Shown one piece after another: positions 17,992-26,870 of a DNA stretch of 64,000 nt; the stretch's first letter is position 1; each line of letters opens with the position of its first letter. The stretch covers positions 31,580 through 95,579 of the forward strand of contig CABIXY010000008.1 of NCBI GenBank assembly GCA_902362805.1, in the 5' to 3' direction. The translations under genes and the position numbers were made by a program. A model generated the notes under the pieces. That model did not search any database. It was not told the DNA's origin and saw only the letters and a program-made list of their open reading frames with translations. Source of the stretch: Eubacteriaceae bacterium (GTDB taxonomy: Bacteria; Bacillota; Clostridia; Peptostreptococcales; Anaerovoracaceae).

Positions 17992-19956
17992 ATGAGTACA
18001 CAAGATAATAACGTGAATGTGAACCCGGAAGTTGAAGAACTTACGGAAGAGAAGCTAAATGAACAGAGACAGATTAGAAGAGATAAACTGAAGAAGCTGC
18101 AGGAAGCTGGCAGAAATCCTTTCCTTCAGGAAACGTGGGATGTGACGGCCCACAGCATGGATATCAAAGAGAACTTTGATGCTATGGAAGATCAGGAAGT
18201 CTCCTGTGCAGGCAGAATCATGGCATTCAGAAGAATGGGAAAGATGGCCTTTATTGACATTCAGGATAAGCAGGGCAGAATTCAGGGCGTTGTTAAGAAA
18301 GATGACATCGGCACAGAAGAATACGATTGGTTCAAGACTTATGACATCGGAGATATCGTCGGTGTTGAAGGAACTGTATTTAAAACAAAGGCTGGCGAAA
18401 TTTCTATTCAGGTAAAGAGACTGGTTCTTTTATCAAAGTCATTACAGGTGCTGCCTAACAAATGGCATGGGCTGAAGGACCAGGATATGAGATACAGACA
18501 GAGATATACCGACTTGATCATGAATCAGGACGTAAAGGATATGTTTGTCAAAAGATCTGTGATTATACATGAAATCAAGAGAGTTTTGGAAGAGGACTAT
18601 GGGTTCCTCGAAGTCGATACTCCGATTCTGACCACCATCGCAGGCGGTGCAAACGCAAGACCATTCAACACCCACCACAACACTCTGGACATCGATATGA
18701 AGCTTCGTATTTCCAATGAGCTCTATCTGAAGAGATTGATTGTCGGCGGGCTGGACAGGGTTTATGAGATGGGAAAGATGTTCAGAAACGAAGGCATGGA
18801 CAGAAATCACAACCCGGAATTTACTTCCATGGAGTGCTATATGGCATATGGAAACATGGAAAGCGTCATGGATGTAACAGAGCAGGTGGTCTACAAGTCA
18901 GCCATGGCTGTCAACGGTTCTCCGATTATCAAATACCAGGGTAAAGAGTTTGACGTGACGCCGCCTTGGAGAAGGCTGAACATGGCGGATGCCGTAAAGG
19001 AAATCACCGGCGTTGACTTCAGCAAGATTGATACCGATGAGGAAGCGAGAGCAGCGGCTATCAAATACGGCATGGATCCAGAGGATGCCAACAAGTGGAC
19101 TCGCGGAAAGATTATCGCTGAGATGTTTGAAGATTACTGCGAAGACGTTCCAGGCTACTTGGATGGTCCAGTATTTATCGTAGGACATCCGGTTGAAATT
19201 TCACCGCTGTCGAAGAGAGATCCGGAAGATCCGAGAATCACCAGAAGATTCGAGGCGTATATCAACGGATGGGAAATCGCTAATGCCTTTTCCGAGCTTA
19301 ACGACCCGATTGACCAGTTCGAAAGATTCACTGAGCAGCAGGCACAACTGGATTCTGGCGAGGACGATGAAGCACATCCGATGGATATGGACTTCGTCAA
19401 TGCTCTGGAAGTTGGACTTCCGCCGACAGGTGGCTTGGGCGTAGGTATCGACAGAGTCATCATGCTCATCACCGATGCGCCATCAATCAGAGATATTATT
19501 CTCTTCCCAACCATGAAGCCGTTAGAAGGCGAGGGTCCAAAGAAAGCCGCACCGCAGGCTCCACTAAAGAGAGAAGAAATCGACTTCTCAAAGGTAAAAG
19601 TTGAACCTTTATTTGAAGAGGATGTTGATTTTGATACATTCAGCAAATCTGACTTCAGAGCCGTGAAGATCAAAGACTGTGAAGCTGTGCCAAAGAGCAA
19701 GAAGCTTTTGAAGTTTGTCCTGGACGACGGAACTGATACAGACCGCATTATCTTAAGTGGAATCCACGAGTATTACGAACCGGAAGAACTGATTGGAAGG
19801 ACGGCAATCGCAATCACCAATCTACCGCCTAGAAAGATGATGGGCATCGATTCCTGTGGCATGCTGATTTCCGCAGTCCATGAGGAAGACGGAGAAGAAG
19901 GTCTGAACCTTCTGATCGTAGACGACCGCATTCCAGCAGGCGCAAAGCTGTACTAA
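17992..19956 (+). CDS. lysS: Lysyl-tRNA synthetase (class II) with extra C-terminal tRNA-binding domain
   Basis: The protein has 654 residues from ATG 17992 (AAAGGTGG before it), longer than the roughly 490-500 usual for bacterial LysRS. The N-terminal OB fold (GRIMAFRRMGKMAFIDIQD) binds the anticodon. The catalytic core has motif 1 (FLEVDTPIL), motif 2 (YEMGKMFRNEGMDRNHNPEF) and motif 3 (GLGVGIDRVIML). After a linker rich in Pro, Lys and Ala (about residue 520), residues about 545-654 form an EMAPII/MetRS-C type tRNA-binding OB fold (SKSDFRAVKIKDCEAVPKSK, GIDSCGMLISA). It charges tRNA-Lys; the added domain should raise tRNA affinity. Confidence 0.96.
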   Translation: MSTQDNNVNVNPEVEELTEEKLNEQRQIRRDKLKKLQEAGRNPFLQETWDVTAHSMDIKENFDAMEDQEVSCAGRIMAFRRMGKMAFIDIQDKQGRIQGVVKKDDIGTEEYDWFKTYDIGDIVGVEGTVFKTKAGEISIQVKRLVLLSKSLQVLPNKWHGLKDQDMRYRQRYTDLIMNQDVKDMFVKRSVIIHEIKRVLEEDYGFLEVDTPILTTIAGGANARPFNTHHNTLDIDMKLRISNELYLKRLIVGGLDRVYEMGKMFRNEGMDRNHNPEFTSMECYMAYGNMESVMDVTEQVVYKSAMAVNGSPIIKYQGKEFDVTPPWRRLNMADAVKEITGVDFSKIDTDEEARAAAIKYGMDPEDANKWTRGKIIAEMFEDYCEDVPGYLDGPVFIVGHPVEISPLSKRDPEDPRITRRFEAYINGWEIANAFSELNDPIDQFERFTEQQAQLDSGEDDEAHPMDMDFVNALEVGLPPTGGLGVGIDRVIMLITDAPSIRDIILFPTMKPLEGEGPKKAAPQAPLKREEIDFSKVKVEPLFEEDVDFDTFSKSDFRAVKIKDCEAVPKSKKLLKFVLDDGTDTDRIILSGIHEYYEPEELIGRTAIAITNLPPRKMMGIDSCGMLISAVHEEDGEEGLNLLIVDDRIPAGAKLY

Positions 19957-19971
19957 AAGAAAAAAAGTTTA

Positions 19972-20012
19972 GGATCCATTCCGGATGATAGTCTGGAATG
20001 GATCTTTTTTTT
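19972..20012 (+). terminator. Intrinsic terminator of greA-lysS
   Basis: GGATCCATTCC / GGAATGGATC form a 10-bp stem with a 12-base loop, followed by eight T. Confidence 0.92.
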
Positions 20013-20060
20013 ATTATGTGGGAAATATCGTCCGAAGGACGTATTTCCCATGTTTCATCT
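20013..20060. repeat. Small hairpin element (TTATTATGTRGG family), copy 1
   Basis: TTATTATGTGGG directly follows the lysS terminator and leads into the hairpin GGGAAATA..TATTTCCC. Two related sequences at 28311 and 48419 start the same way, also directly after terminators. The following stretch to 20146 contains nothing else I recognise. Confidence 0.45.
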
Positions 20061-20146
20061 TTTGGCGTAAAGCGCAGCAGGATAAGAAAGCAAATAAGGG
20101 TCAGCTAGAACGCCCACCTAAGATTTAATTGAATTTTCACTATCGT

Positions 20147-20175
20147 TTGAATTCCTTGTAATTCTAAGATATAAT
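20147..20175 (+). promoter_or_regulatory. Promoter of the 158-residue unknown gene
   Basis: TTGAAT (20147-20152), 17 bp, TATAAT (20170-20175). Confidence 0.7.
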
Positions 20176-20210
20176 GTAAACGGTTGTAACTAACAAAAAC
20201 TGATGAATCG

Positions 20211-20687
20211 ATGTTATCGAACAAAGATTACAAAATGAGGGGCAATTTAATATCTGTTAAGACATTATTAGAAAACTATGATGAAGAGTATTTGTTAGGT
20301 GTATCCGCAAAGTTGGAAGATTATTCTCTACAATATCGCAAACTCTACTCCCAATGTTACGAAGAATTGGCCGGTTATTTATCTACATCAATTCAATCGT
20401 CAGTGACAAAAGGATTGTCTAAAACGACTACGGCTGTCGGCAAACTTGTTGAAAAGATACCAGTTGTTGGAGATGCGCAGACAGACGAAACCTTAATCGC
20501 AGTAGGAGATAGACTTAATAATTTTAGTGATGAAAAAGTTCACAAGCAAATGAAAGTGCTTATTGAGAGGCAGAGTAATTCTGTAAGAACGTTTATAGAG
20601 CACATAAATACGATTAATGCGTTGCACAATAAACCAGTGCAGTTGCTGGTTGATCAAAATAATCTTTACTTTGCAACAATATCATAA
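20211..20687 (+). CDS. Unknown helical protein
   Basis: The protein has 158 residues. It is cytoplasmic by composition: no signal peptide and no membrane span. It is mostly helical, with a short Gly/Ser/Thr-rich centre (SVTKGLSKTTTAVGKLVEKI) that could be amphipathic. The start is uncertain: ATG 20211 lacks a good ribosome site, ATG 20235 is an alternative, and the transcript from the promoter at 20147 would have a very short leader. I recognise no family. It sits between lysS and a broken Fic gene, in a region with signs of gene decay. Confidence 0.55.
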   Translation: MLSNKDYKMRGNLISVKTLLENYDEEYLLGVSAKLEDYSLQYRKLYSQCYEELAGYLSTSIQSSVTKGLSKTTTAVGKLVEKIPVVGDAQTDETLIAVGDRLNNFSDEKVHKQMKVLIERQSNSVRTFIEHINTINALHNKPVQLLVDQNNLYFATIS

Positions 20688-20711
20688 AAATGATCAAGAG
20701 AGGTGACGAAT

Positions 20712-21162
20712 ATGGAAAAAGACCGATTTAAGAATATTTGAAAGAGTCTGAGCCTGGCGAGGTCAGCAAAGGCTATGCAATAGTTATAAAAATCTTTCAA
20801 TGAATGAGATCATTCATCGCCTCGACGTTTTTGTTTCAAGGCTTTGGCAAATTCATGTCTTTGGTGAAGGGAATACAAGGATTGAAATCTGCATATAAGT
20901 AGTCTTTTAGAAAATAAAAAAGTGGATATTGAAAATTTGTTATTAAAAAACAAGGGGTTTTTCCAGTAGGGCTGTTATTCACGCCCGTAAGCTGTTTGAA
21001 AAGTATGGCTTTGATGAAGTCTTTGGCAGGGGTGCTGTTGTCGAGCTTCTCGGACTCCAAAACTTAAATGCTTCTAAATTGATTTCCAAACTGGTACAGG
21101 CGGAGATCATCGAACCGGTATCCGGTCACGGAAAAGGCAGGTATCGATTCAAAGAAAATTGA
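20712..21162 (+). pseudogene. Broken Fic-family (AMPylase) gene
   Basis: A start with ribosome site AGAGGTGACGAAT at 20712 reads MEKDRFK, then loses frame near 20731. The next frame continues YLKESEPGEVSKGYA, as at the N-terminus of firmicute Fic proteins. The Fic core motif survives at 20854-20880 as HVFGEGNTR (consensus HxFx[D/E]GNxR). A third piece from 20947 ends in a typical C-terminal winged helix (QAEIIEPVSGHGKGRYRF). At least two frameshifts or deletions and an in-frame stop (20944-20946) separate the pieces, so no active enzyme is made. Fic proteins transfer AMP to target proteins, often as toxins. Confidence 0.7.
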
Positions 21163-21233
21163 GGATTTGTGCTGCTAGCGACGGGTAAATTACCCAATGT
21201 CGGGCAAAATACCTTTTACAGGTAAATCCCCAC

Positions 21234-21262
21234 TTGAACAATTCCAATGGGCATGGTATGAT
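21234..21262 (+). promoter_or_regulatory. Promoter of asnS
   Basis: TTGAAC (21234-21239), 17 bp, TATGAT (21257-21262). No T-box leader is visible in the 80-base leader. Confidence 0.65.
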
Positions 21263-21341
21263 AAATCTATTAATGATTTTTCGGAATCTTCGGGCTGGTG
21301 CAGACTGGCCAAAAAAGCTATTACGAAAGAAGGTAGAAAGA

Positions 21342-22736
21342 ATGAAAGATATACAGCTTAGAGAGCTTCACAGAAACACTACACAGTACGCTGACAAAGA
21401 AATCGTGGTCAGAGGATGGGTCAGAACCAATAGAAGCTCTAATAAGTTTGGATTTATAGAGATCAATGACGGGACCTTTTTCAAATCTGTCCAGATCGTG
21501 TACGAAGCGGACAAAATAGACAATTTTGATCAGATTGCCAAAGCGCCGATTTCATCGGCTTTGATGGTTCGTGGAACAGTCACTCTGACGCCAGAGGCAA
21601 AGCAGCCTTTCGAAATCAAAGCTGCAGAAGTCGTCGTAGAAGCCGATTCAGCCGCTGATTATCCGCTGCAGAAGAAAAGACATTCCATGGAGTTTATGAG
21701 AGAGATTGCGCACTTGAGACCGAGGAGCAATACCTTCTCCGCCGTCTTCAGAGTCAGATCCCTGGTGTCTTATGCCATTCATAAGTTCTTTCAGGACAAC
21801 GACTTTGTCTATGTACACACGCCAGTCGTAACTGGCAGTGACTGTGAAGGCGCTGGTGAAATGTTCAGAGTGACGACCTTGGATCTGGATAACCCGCCGA
21901 GAACAGAGGACGGCAAGATCGATTACAGCGAAGACTTCTTCGGCAAGGAGACGAGCCTGACTGTAAGCGGACAGTTGGAGGCAGAGACTTTTGCTCTGGC
22001 ATTTAGAAACGTCTACACCTTTGGACCGACTTTCAGAGCAGAGAACTCCTATACGGGCAGACATGCATCTGAATTTTGGATGATTGAACCAGAAATCGCT
22101 TTTGCTGATTTGGAAGACAACATGGAACTGGCTGAGGCGATGGTGAAATATATTATCAATTATGTGATGGAACATGCACCTGAAGAGATGGAGTTTTTCA
22201 ATAAGTTCATCGACAAAGGTCTCCTTGACCGGCTGAACAACATTGTAAATTCAGAATTTGGCAGAGTTACTTACACGGAAGCTGTGGAACTGCTGCAAAA
22301 GTCCGGTAAGGAATTTCAGTATCCCGTTGAGTGGGGCATCGACTTGCAGACGGAACATGAGAGATATTTGACAGAAGAAATTTTCAAGAAGCCGCTCTTT
22401 GTAACGGATTATCCAAAAGAGATCAAAGCTTTCTATATGAGACTTAACGATGACAACAAGACAGTAGCAGCCTGCGACCTGCTGGTGCCAGGCGTCGGTG
22501 AGATCATCGGCGGAAGCCAAAGAGAAGAGAGACTGGATGTTCTGACACAGAGGATGGCGGAACTGGATCTCGATGAGAAGGATTACTGGTGGTATCTGGA
22601 TCTTCGCAAATACGGTGGCGTGAAACATGCTGGATATGGCTTGGGCCTTGAGAGAATCATTCTCTACATCACTGGAATGGGTAATATCAGAGACGTACTG
22701 CCGTTCCCTAGAACACCAAAGACGGCGGAGTTCTAA
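21342..22736 (+). CDS. asnS: Asparaginyl-tRNA synthetase
   Basis: The protein has 464 residues from ATG 21342 (GAAGGTAGAAAG precedes it); the longer frame back to 21234 runs over the promoter. The N-terminal OB fold ([19 protein letters not shown]) binds the anticodon. The class IIb core shows motif 1 ([19 protein letters not shown]), motif 2 ([20 protein letters not shown]) and motif 3 ([17 protein letters not shown]). It ligates Asn to tRNA-Asn in the cytoplasm, so tRNA-Asn need not rely on the transamidation route. It is a single-gene unit with its own promoter and terminator. Confidence 0.96.
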   Translation: MKDIQLRELHRNTTQYADKEIVVRGWVRTNRSSNKFGFIEINDGTFFKSVQIVYEADKIDNFDQIAKAPISSALMVRGTVTLTPEAKQPFEIKAAEVVVEADSAADYPLQKKRHSMEFMREIAHLRPRSNTFSAVFRVRSLVSYAIHKFFQDNDFVYVHTPVVTGSDCEGAGEMFRVTTLDLDNPPRTEDGKIDYSEDFFGKETSLTVSGQLEAETFALAFRNVYTFGPTFRAENSYTGRHASEFWMIEPEIAFADLEDNMELAEAMVKYIINYVMEHAPEEMEFFNKFIDKGLLDRLNNIVNSEFGRVTYTEAVELLQKSGKEFQYPVEWGIDLQTEHERYLTEEIFKKPLFVTDYPKEIKAFYMRLNDDNKTVAACDLLVPGVGEIIGGSQREERLDVLTQRMAELDLDEKDYWWYLDLRKYGGVKHAGYGLGLERIILYITGMGNIRDVLPFPRTPKTAEF

Positions 22737-22750
22737 CAAGATTAAGCATT

Positions 22751-22779
22751 GCAGCGAAGCATTTTGTTTCGCTGTTTTT
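22751..22779 (+). terminator. Intrinsic terminator of asnS
   Basis: CAGCGAA / TTTCGCTG stem with an eight-base loop, followed by TTTTTA. Confidence 0.85.
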
Positions 22780-22814
22780 ATTTATGCCGTTGGAAGAGGG
22801 TGCCTGTTCATCGC

Positions 22815-23010
22815 TTTTTACCCCCTATTGACACGAAAAAAGCGGATAACGCCTAAAAAATCTGCACACTGCAAAGGGAGTGCCAGTGCTACGCCTGCTG
22901 GAACCGTTGAATCTTCGTCGCGTCTCTGTTGAAGAATACTGCTATAGCAACTTAGAAGCCGGAATCTTTAGGCGTTTTTGATCTTTTTTCGTAAAATGAC
23001 GGGTAAAACA
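22815..23010. mobile_element. MITE-like 195-bp element with long terminal inverted repeats, copy 1
   Basis: The two ends are imperfect inverted repeats over about 50 bp: the left end starts TTTTACCC and the right end closes GGGTAAAA, with inner blocks ACGAAAAAAG and AACGCCTAAA matching on both sides. The core holds ACTGCAAAGGGAGT and GCTGGAACCGTTGAA, which recur in copy 2 at 46819-47013 with the same order and length. There is no open reading frame. It is a non-autonomous mobile element or a structured RNA with a long closing stem. The 155 bp from here to the next gene show only weak hairpins. Confidence 0.75.
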
Positions 23011-23166
23011 TATTGCGGGGCGGAATTTGATCATTTCTGAAACCAAAAGTGCCGCTCCCTGGTACCCAGCCGAAAATGGGAGCAAAAAAAGTTAGAGGAG
23101 TTAGTACAGTGATTATCTCACAGTGCCGGCTTCTCTTTTGTATATTGAAAGGAAAGGCAGGCCGTA

Positions 23167-23645
23167 ATGCACCAGAAGTTAAAGTTTTATACGCTGAATA
23201 AAAGGTATTATCATTATCTTGCACAGTTTGACGAGCGGATTATATCAATAGATGATTCAAAATCTCACAGGCCTTTTGTGGGGGTGGTACTTTCAATTAA
23301 TGGAGCTGATTATTATGCACCATTGACAAGTCCAAAGCTGAAACATCAAAAAATGAGATATCAAATCGACTTTGTAAAAATTAACAAGAGTGTCTATGAT
23401 GCAATAAATTTAAATAATATGATTCCAGTGACTTCTTCTGCTGTAAGACTTCTGCGATTTGACATGCTGCCATGCACAACAGTGAAAGTATCATTAAGAA
23501 GGCAACGCGACTTTATGAATTGATGGAAAAATTTCTGGCAAAATTACTGAAGGAACGCTGTTGTGATTTTAAATTATTAGAAGAGAAATGCAAACTTTAT
23601 ATTGTTTTATTACCCGTGCAAAGAATTGCACGGGCTTTGTATTAA
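23167..23645 (+). pseudogene. Frameshifted ToxN/AbiQ-family endoribonuclease (type III toxin)
   Basis: The intact part (118 codons to a stop at 23521-23523, ribosome site GAAAGGAAAGG) begins KLKFYTLNKRYYHYLAQFD and contains GVVLSINGADYYAPLTSPK, the hallmarks of ToxN/AbiQ. The expected C-terminal helices are found in another frame from 23472 (SESIIKKATRLYELMEKFL, CDFKLLEEKCKLY), so a deletion with frameshift near 23460-23475 breaks the gene. ToxN cuts RNA and is held by a repeat RNA antitoxin encoded upstream; no tandem ToxI repeats are seen upstream, where a MITE-like element lies instead. The truncated product could still be made but probably lacks activity. Confidence 0.78.
23613..23640 (+). 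terminator. Hairpin after the ToxN remnant
   Basis: CCCGTGCAA-AGAA-TTGCACGGG gives a 9-bp stem followed by CTTTGT; the T-run is weak. It lies inside the remnant's shifted frame. Confidence 0.55.
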
Positions 23646-23653
23646 AGCTGCTA

Positions 23654-23710
23654 TTGACAAATTAGGGCGACTGGGCTATACTCAATATAACAATTAGGAC
23701 GATTGGGCTA
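23654..23710 (+). promoter_or_regulatory. Promoter and direct-repeat operator of the MATE-tetR operon
   Basis: TTGACA (23654-23659), 17 bp, TATACT (23677-23682). Two 19-bp direct repeats, AATTAGGGCGACTGGGCTA (23660-23678) and AATTAGGACGATTGGGCTA (23692-23710), are 32 bp apart; the first fills the promoter spacer. The TetR gene at the end of the operon is the obvious candidate repressor (inference). Confidence 0.75.
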
Positions 23711-23726
23711 ATATGGAGGTGCAGAT

Positions 23727-25124
23727 ATGTCTGAGAAAGAAATAATTCAGGAAAATCCACTGGGAACGCAGCCGATTAAGAGTATGATTTGGAAATTTGC
23801 TATCCCGGGAATAATCAGTTCTCTGGTAAATGCCGCCCACAATATTGTGGATCAGATTTTCATTGGATGGGGAATTGGTGATTTGGGAATTGCGGCAACT
23901 AATATCACCTTCCCGTTGATGACTATGATTACGGCGCTTTCCGCACTGCTGGGCATGGGCGGAGCCGCTAAATTCAACCTTGCCTTGGGAGGCGGCAAAA
24001 GCAAAGAAGCGCAGAGAACCTTAGGGAACAGCTTGTTTTTAATGGCTATAACGGGTTTGGTCATTGGCATCGGGGCGATTATATTTTTGGAACCGATGCT
24101 GAAGGGATTTGGCGCGACGGATTTAATCATGCCTTATGCAAAAGACTACGCCCTCATCATCAGCATGGGTCTGCCCTTTGGCATCTTTGCCACAGGAGCC
24201 TCCTATTTTATCCGCGCTGACGGTAATCCCAACTTTTCTAGTGCAGTATTGTTATCAGGAGCTGTCTTCAATATGATCTTTGACCCGATATTTCTTTTCG
24301 TCTTTGATATGGGAATCCGGGGAGTAGCCTTGGCTACACTGCTGGGTCAGGTTTTATCCAGTGCCCTAGCCCTTTACTACCTGAAGTTCAGACTGAAGAG
24401 CGTCGTTTTGACAAAAGGGGATTTTCTGCCTCAGAATGATATCATCAAGGCGCTCTGTGCCCTGGGTGCTGCGCCATGCTTTACCCATGTCGCGGCGACG
24501 GCGGTGCAGATTGTGCAGAGTAATACACTTAGATATTACGGCGCACTGTCCAGCTACGGGAGCGAGGTTCCCTTGGCGGCGGCAGGCGCAGTGAGCAAGG
24601 TGATGATCGTTCTTATGTCTTGTGTCATCGGAATATCCCTTGGCTGTCAGCCTCTTTATGGGTATAATTATGGGCGTAAGAATTACGGCAGGGTAAAAGA
24701 AACTTATAAGCTGGCGCTTCGCTATGGAACGACTGTGGCAGTGATTGCCTTTGCGTGCATTGAACTATTCCCCAAACAGATACTGACCATTTTTGGCCTG
24801 GATAATCCAGTCTTTTATGACTTCGCCATAAAGTATATGCGCATTTACTTATTTATGACTTTTGCCAACGCACTGCAGCCCATTACGTCCACCTTTTTTA
24901 CTGCGATTGGCAAAGCTAACTTGGGCTTTTGGATGGCTTTGGTCAGACAGGTGATCCTGCTGATCCCATTGCTGCTCATTCTGCCTATGGTATGGGGGAT
25001 TGACGGCGTATTTTGGGCAGGACCGTTGTCCGATGGGGTTGCAGTAATCATTGTCGTTATCTTTGCGGTCAGAGAAATGCGCAAGTTAACGGAGCTTGAG
25101 AAACAACAGCCAAAGAGGAATTGA
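23727..25124 (+). CDS. MATE-family multidrug/toxin efflux transporter
   Basis: The protein has 465 residues with ribosome site ATGGAGGTGCAGAT. Twelve membrane segments form two bundles of six, as in MATE pumps; the opening PIKSMIWKFAIPGIISSLVN and the loop GWGIGDLGIAATNITFPLMT are typical. These proteins export cationic drugs or metabolites in exchange for Na+ or H+. The regulator gene follows one base after the stop, so pump and TetR form a two-gene operon behind a repeat-containing promoter, an arrangement for substrate-induced expression. Confidence 0.92.
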   Translation: MSEKEIIQENPLGTQPIKSMIWKFAIPGIISSLVNAAHNIVDQIFIGWGIGDLGIAATNITFPLMTMITALSALLGMGGAAKFNLALGGGKSKEAQRTLGNSLFLMAITGLVIGIGAIIFLEPMLKGFGATDLIMPYAKDYALIISMGLPFGIFATGASYFIRADGNPNFSSAVLLSGAVFNMIFDPIFLFVFDMGIRGVALATLLGQVLSSALALYYLKFRLKSVVLTKGDFLPQNDIIKALCALGAAPCFTHVAATAVQIVQSNTLRYYGALSSYGSEVPLAAAGAVSKVMIVLMSCVIGISLGCQPLYGYNYGRKNYGRVKETYKLALRYGTTVAVIAFACIELFPKQILTIFGLDNPVFYDFAIKYMRIYLFMTFANALQPITSTFFTAIGKANLGFWMALVRQVILLIPLLLILPMVWGIDGVFWAGPLSDGVAVIIVVIFAVREMRKLTELEKQQPKRN

Positions 25125-25125
25125 T

Positions 25126-25728
25126 ATGAAGAGAAATACCAGACTAGAAATTTTGCAGACCGCAAAAGCGTTATTCAATGAAAGAGGCTTTAATGATGTA
25201 TCGACAAGAGATATTGCAAACGCCTTGGGAATCAGCAAAGGAAATTTATCATATTACTTTAAACGGAAAGAAGACATTGTAGAAGCAATTTTGGAGGAGT
25301 TCCCCGGAAACCCGCCAGATACGCCAAAGACCATGGCTGCTTTGAATGAGTTTCTTCTTGACATGCAGGATACAGTACAGGAAAACGCCTTTTATTTCTG
25401 GCATCATGCACAGCTTTCCCAGTTGTCTCCCAAAATCAAAGAATTGCAGAGAGAAATGTATCGGTGCAATGTACAGAAACTAAGAAATGCATTTAAGCGA
25501 TTTCAAGAAGAAGGGTATTTTCTGTTGGAACAAGTAGAAGGGCAATATAATCGAACGATTGACGCATTATTGCTCTCAAGCATCTACTGGCTGCCTTTCT
25601 GCACGTTAAAGCAGGAAAAACTTGTAGAAAACGACTTCCAAAAGCAGGCTTGGTCCATTCTATTTCCGCTGCTGACGGAGAAGGGGCGCAAACAGTTAGA
25701 CGAAATCGTAGGCTTAAGGAAGCAGTGA
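25126..25728 (+). CDS. TetR-family transcriptional regulator
   Basis: The protein has 200 residues from ATG 25126, one base after the pump's stop; AAAGAGGAATTG is the ribosome site. The N-terminal HTH is clear at residues 1-50 (ILQTAKALFNERGFNDVSTR, ISKGNLSYYFKRKEDIVEA). The remainder is a helical ligand domain with an aromatic-rich end (YWLPFCTLKQEKL), suited to a drug-like inducer. It probably represses the MATE operon by binding the direct repeats around 23660-23710. Confidence 0.9.
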   Translation: MKRNTRLEILQTAKALFNERGFNDVSTRDIANALGISKGNLSYYFKRKEDIVEAILEEFPGNPPDTPKTMAALNEFLLDMQDTVQENAFYFWHHAQLSQLSPKIKELQREMYRCNVQKLRNAFKRFQEEGYFLLEQVEGQYNRTIDALLLSSIYWLPFCTLKQEKLVENDFQKQAWSILFPLLTEKGRKQLDEIVGLRKQ

Positions 25729-25882
25729 GTGGAGAGATGAACTAAGCCTCTGATTTGTTATACTGTGAGTGGAAGAATCTTCGTTCAGGCTTGAAGGCGG
25801 GAAAGGGAGAAAGCTGTAGCTTTAGCAAAATACCTGTGGTAGAATAAACGCAAGTGAGACTGAAAGAAAACGGAGGTGTCTG

Positions 25883-26842
25883 ATGCTGGCGACTGTCATG
25901 CCCTTTGTCTGTATGGGAATCGGACTTCTGATTGGGTTCCAAAAGCTGCCGCAGGCGGTATACAAAGTAGTGGACTGGATTACGACTATTTCTCTTGTAA
26001 TATTGATGATTACTATCGGCGGCAACGTAGGAACCAATGACGAGGTAATCGCTGAAATCGCCACGGTGGGCATCTATTGTCTGGCCACTTGTCTTTGTGC
26101 TATTATCGGCAGTGTCTGTATCTGCCTGGTCATTGAAAAAACGATACTTCCGTTAGATAAATACAGTCAAATGCAATTAGACGATGATGCAGAGAGTGCA
26201 ATGCATGAAACCAATACCAGTGACAAGAAACAAATAGATCCGATTTTGCCTCTGATTCCAATAAGTGTACTTGTAGGTGCCTTTGGCTGCTATTTCTTCA
26301 TGCCAAAGACAAAGGCTTTTCTTCTCGATTACGCCCTTTGGACATCACTGGTGATTCTTTATGCCAGCGTCGGTATCGGAATGGGACAGAACAAGAGTGT
26401 ATTTCGGTACATCAAAATGGTAGGTTTTAAGATCATCTATCTGGTGATAGGAGTCTGGGCAGGCAGCATGGCCGGCGGTGCCGTTGCAGCGCTCCTAACC
26501 GGCATGCCGCTGAAATACGCTGTGATTTCGGCAAGCGGCGTTGGCTACTACAGTATGACGGGGGCGACGATGCTGTCCAGTTTCGGACCTGAGGCAGGCG
26601 TCTATGGGTTTATGATTAACGTGTTCCGGGATTTTTTCACAGTGCTGCTGCTGCCAATTTTGGGGCGGGTGAGCAAAAGTGCGCCGATTGCTTCTGGAGC
26701 CGCAGGGAATATGGATTCTATGCTGGTGCCTGTGACAAAAGTGGTCGGCAGAGAGTTGGGACTGGTGGCCTTGATTGTCGGTATCGTTCTGACCTTTGGT
26801 GTGCCAGTGATTTTACCCATATTGTGCAACATCCTAGCATAG
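25883..26842 (+). CDS. LysO-type lysine exporter family protein
   Basis: The protein has 319 residues with ribosome site ACGGAGGTGTCTG. About eight or nine membrane segments are split by a hydrophilic loop near residue 100. The DUF340/LysO signature is seen in the first part (ITIGGNVGTNDEVI) and the second (GVGYYSMTGATMLSSFG, VFRDFFTVLLLPIL). E. coli LysO exports L-lysine and the toxic analogue thialysine. The first half would match the small N-terminal LysO domain fused to the larger one, as in E. coli. The 150 bp before it have no clear promoter. Confidence 0.85.
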   Translation: MLATVMPFVCMGIGLLIGFQKLPQAVYKVVDWITTISLVILMITIGGNVGTNDEVIAEIATVGIYCLATCLCAIIGSVCICLVIEKTILPLDKYSQMQLDDDAESAMHETNTSDKKQIDPILPLIPISVLVGAFGCYFFMPKTKAFLLDYALWTSLVILYASVGIGMGQNKSVFRYIKMVGFKIIYLVIGVWAGSMAGGAVAALLTGMPLKYAVISASGVGYYSMTGATMLSSFGPEAGVYGFMINVFRDFFTVLLLPILGRVSKSAPIASGAAGNMDSMLVPVTKVVGRELGLVALIVGIVLTFGVPVILPILCNILA

Positions 26843-26870
26843 CCTATTTATATAGAAGGAGATATTTTGA

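Noticed and set aside
21180..21225. Third copy of the MITE-like element
   Set aside because: Only an end-like ACGGGTAAATTACCC is present with no core, so it may be chance or a junction scar.
21163..21341. T-box leader before asnS
   Set aside because: No TGGN-CC bulge, specifier loop or terminator was found; the leader after the promoter is only about 80 bases.
22880..23150. ToxI-type tandem RNA repeats before the ToxN remnant
   Set aside because: No direct repeats of 30-40 bp were seen; the sequence is the MITE-like element and weak hairpins.
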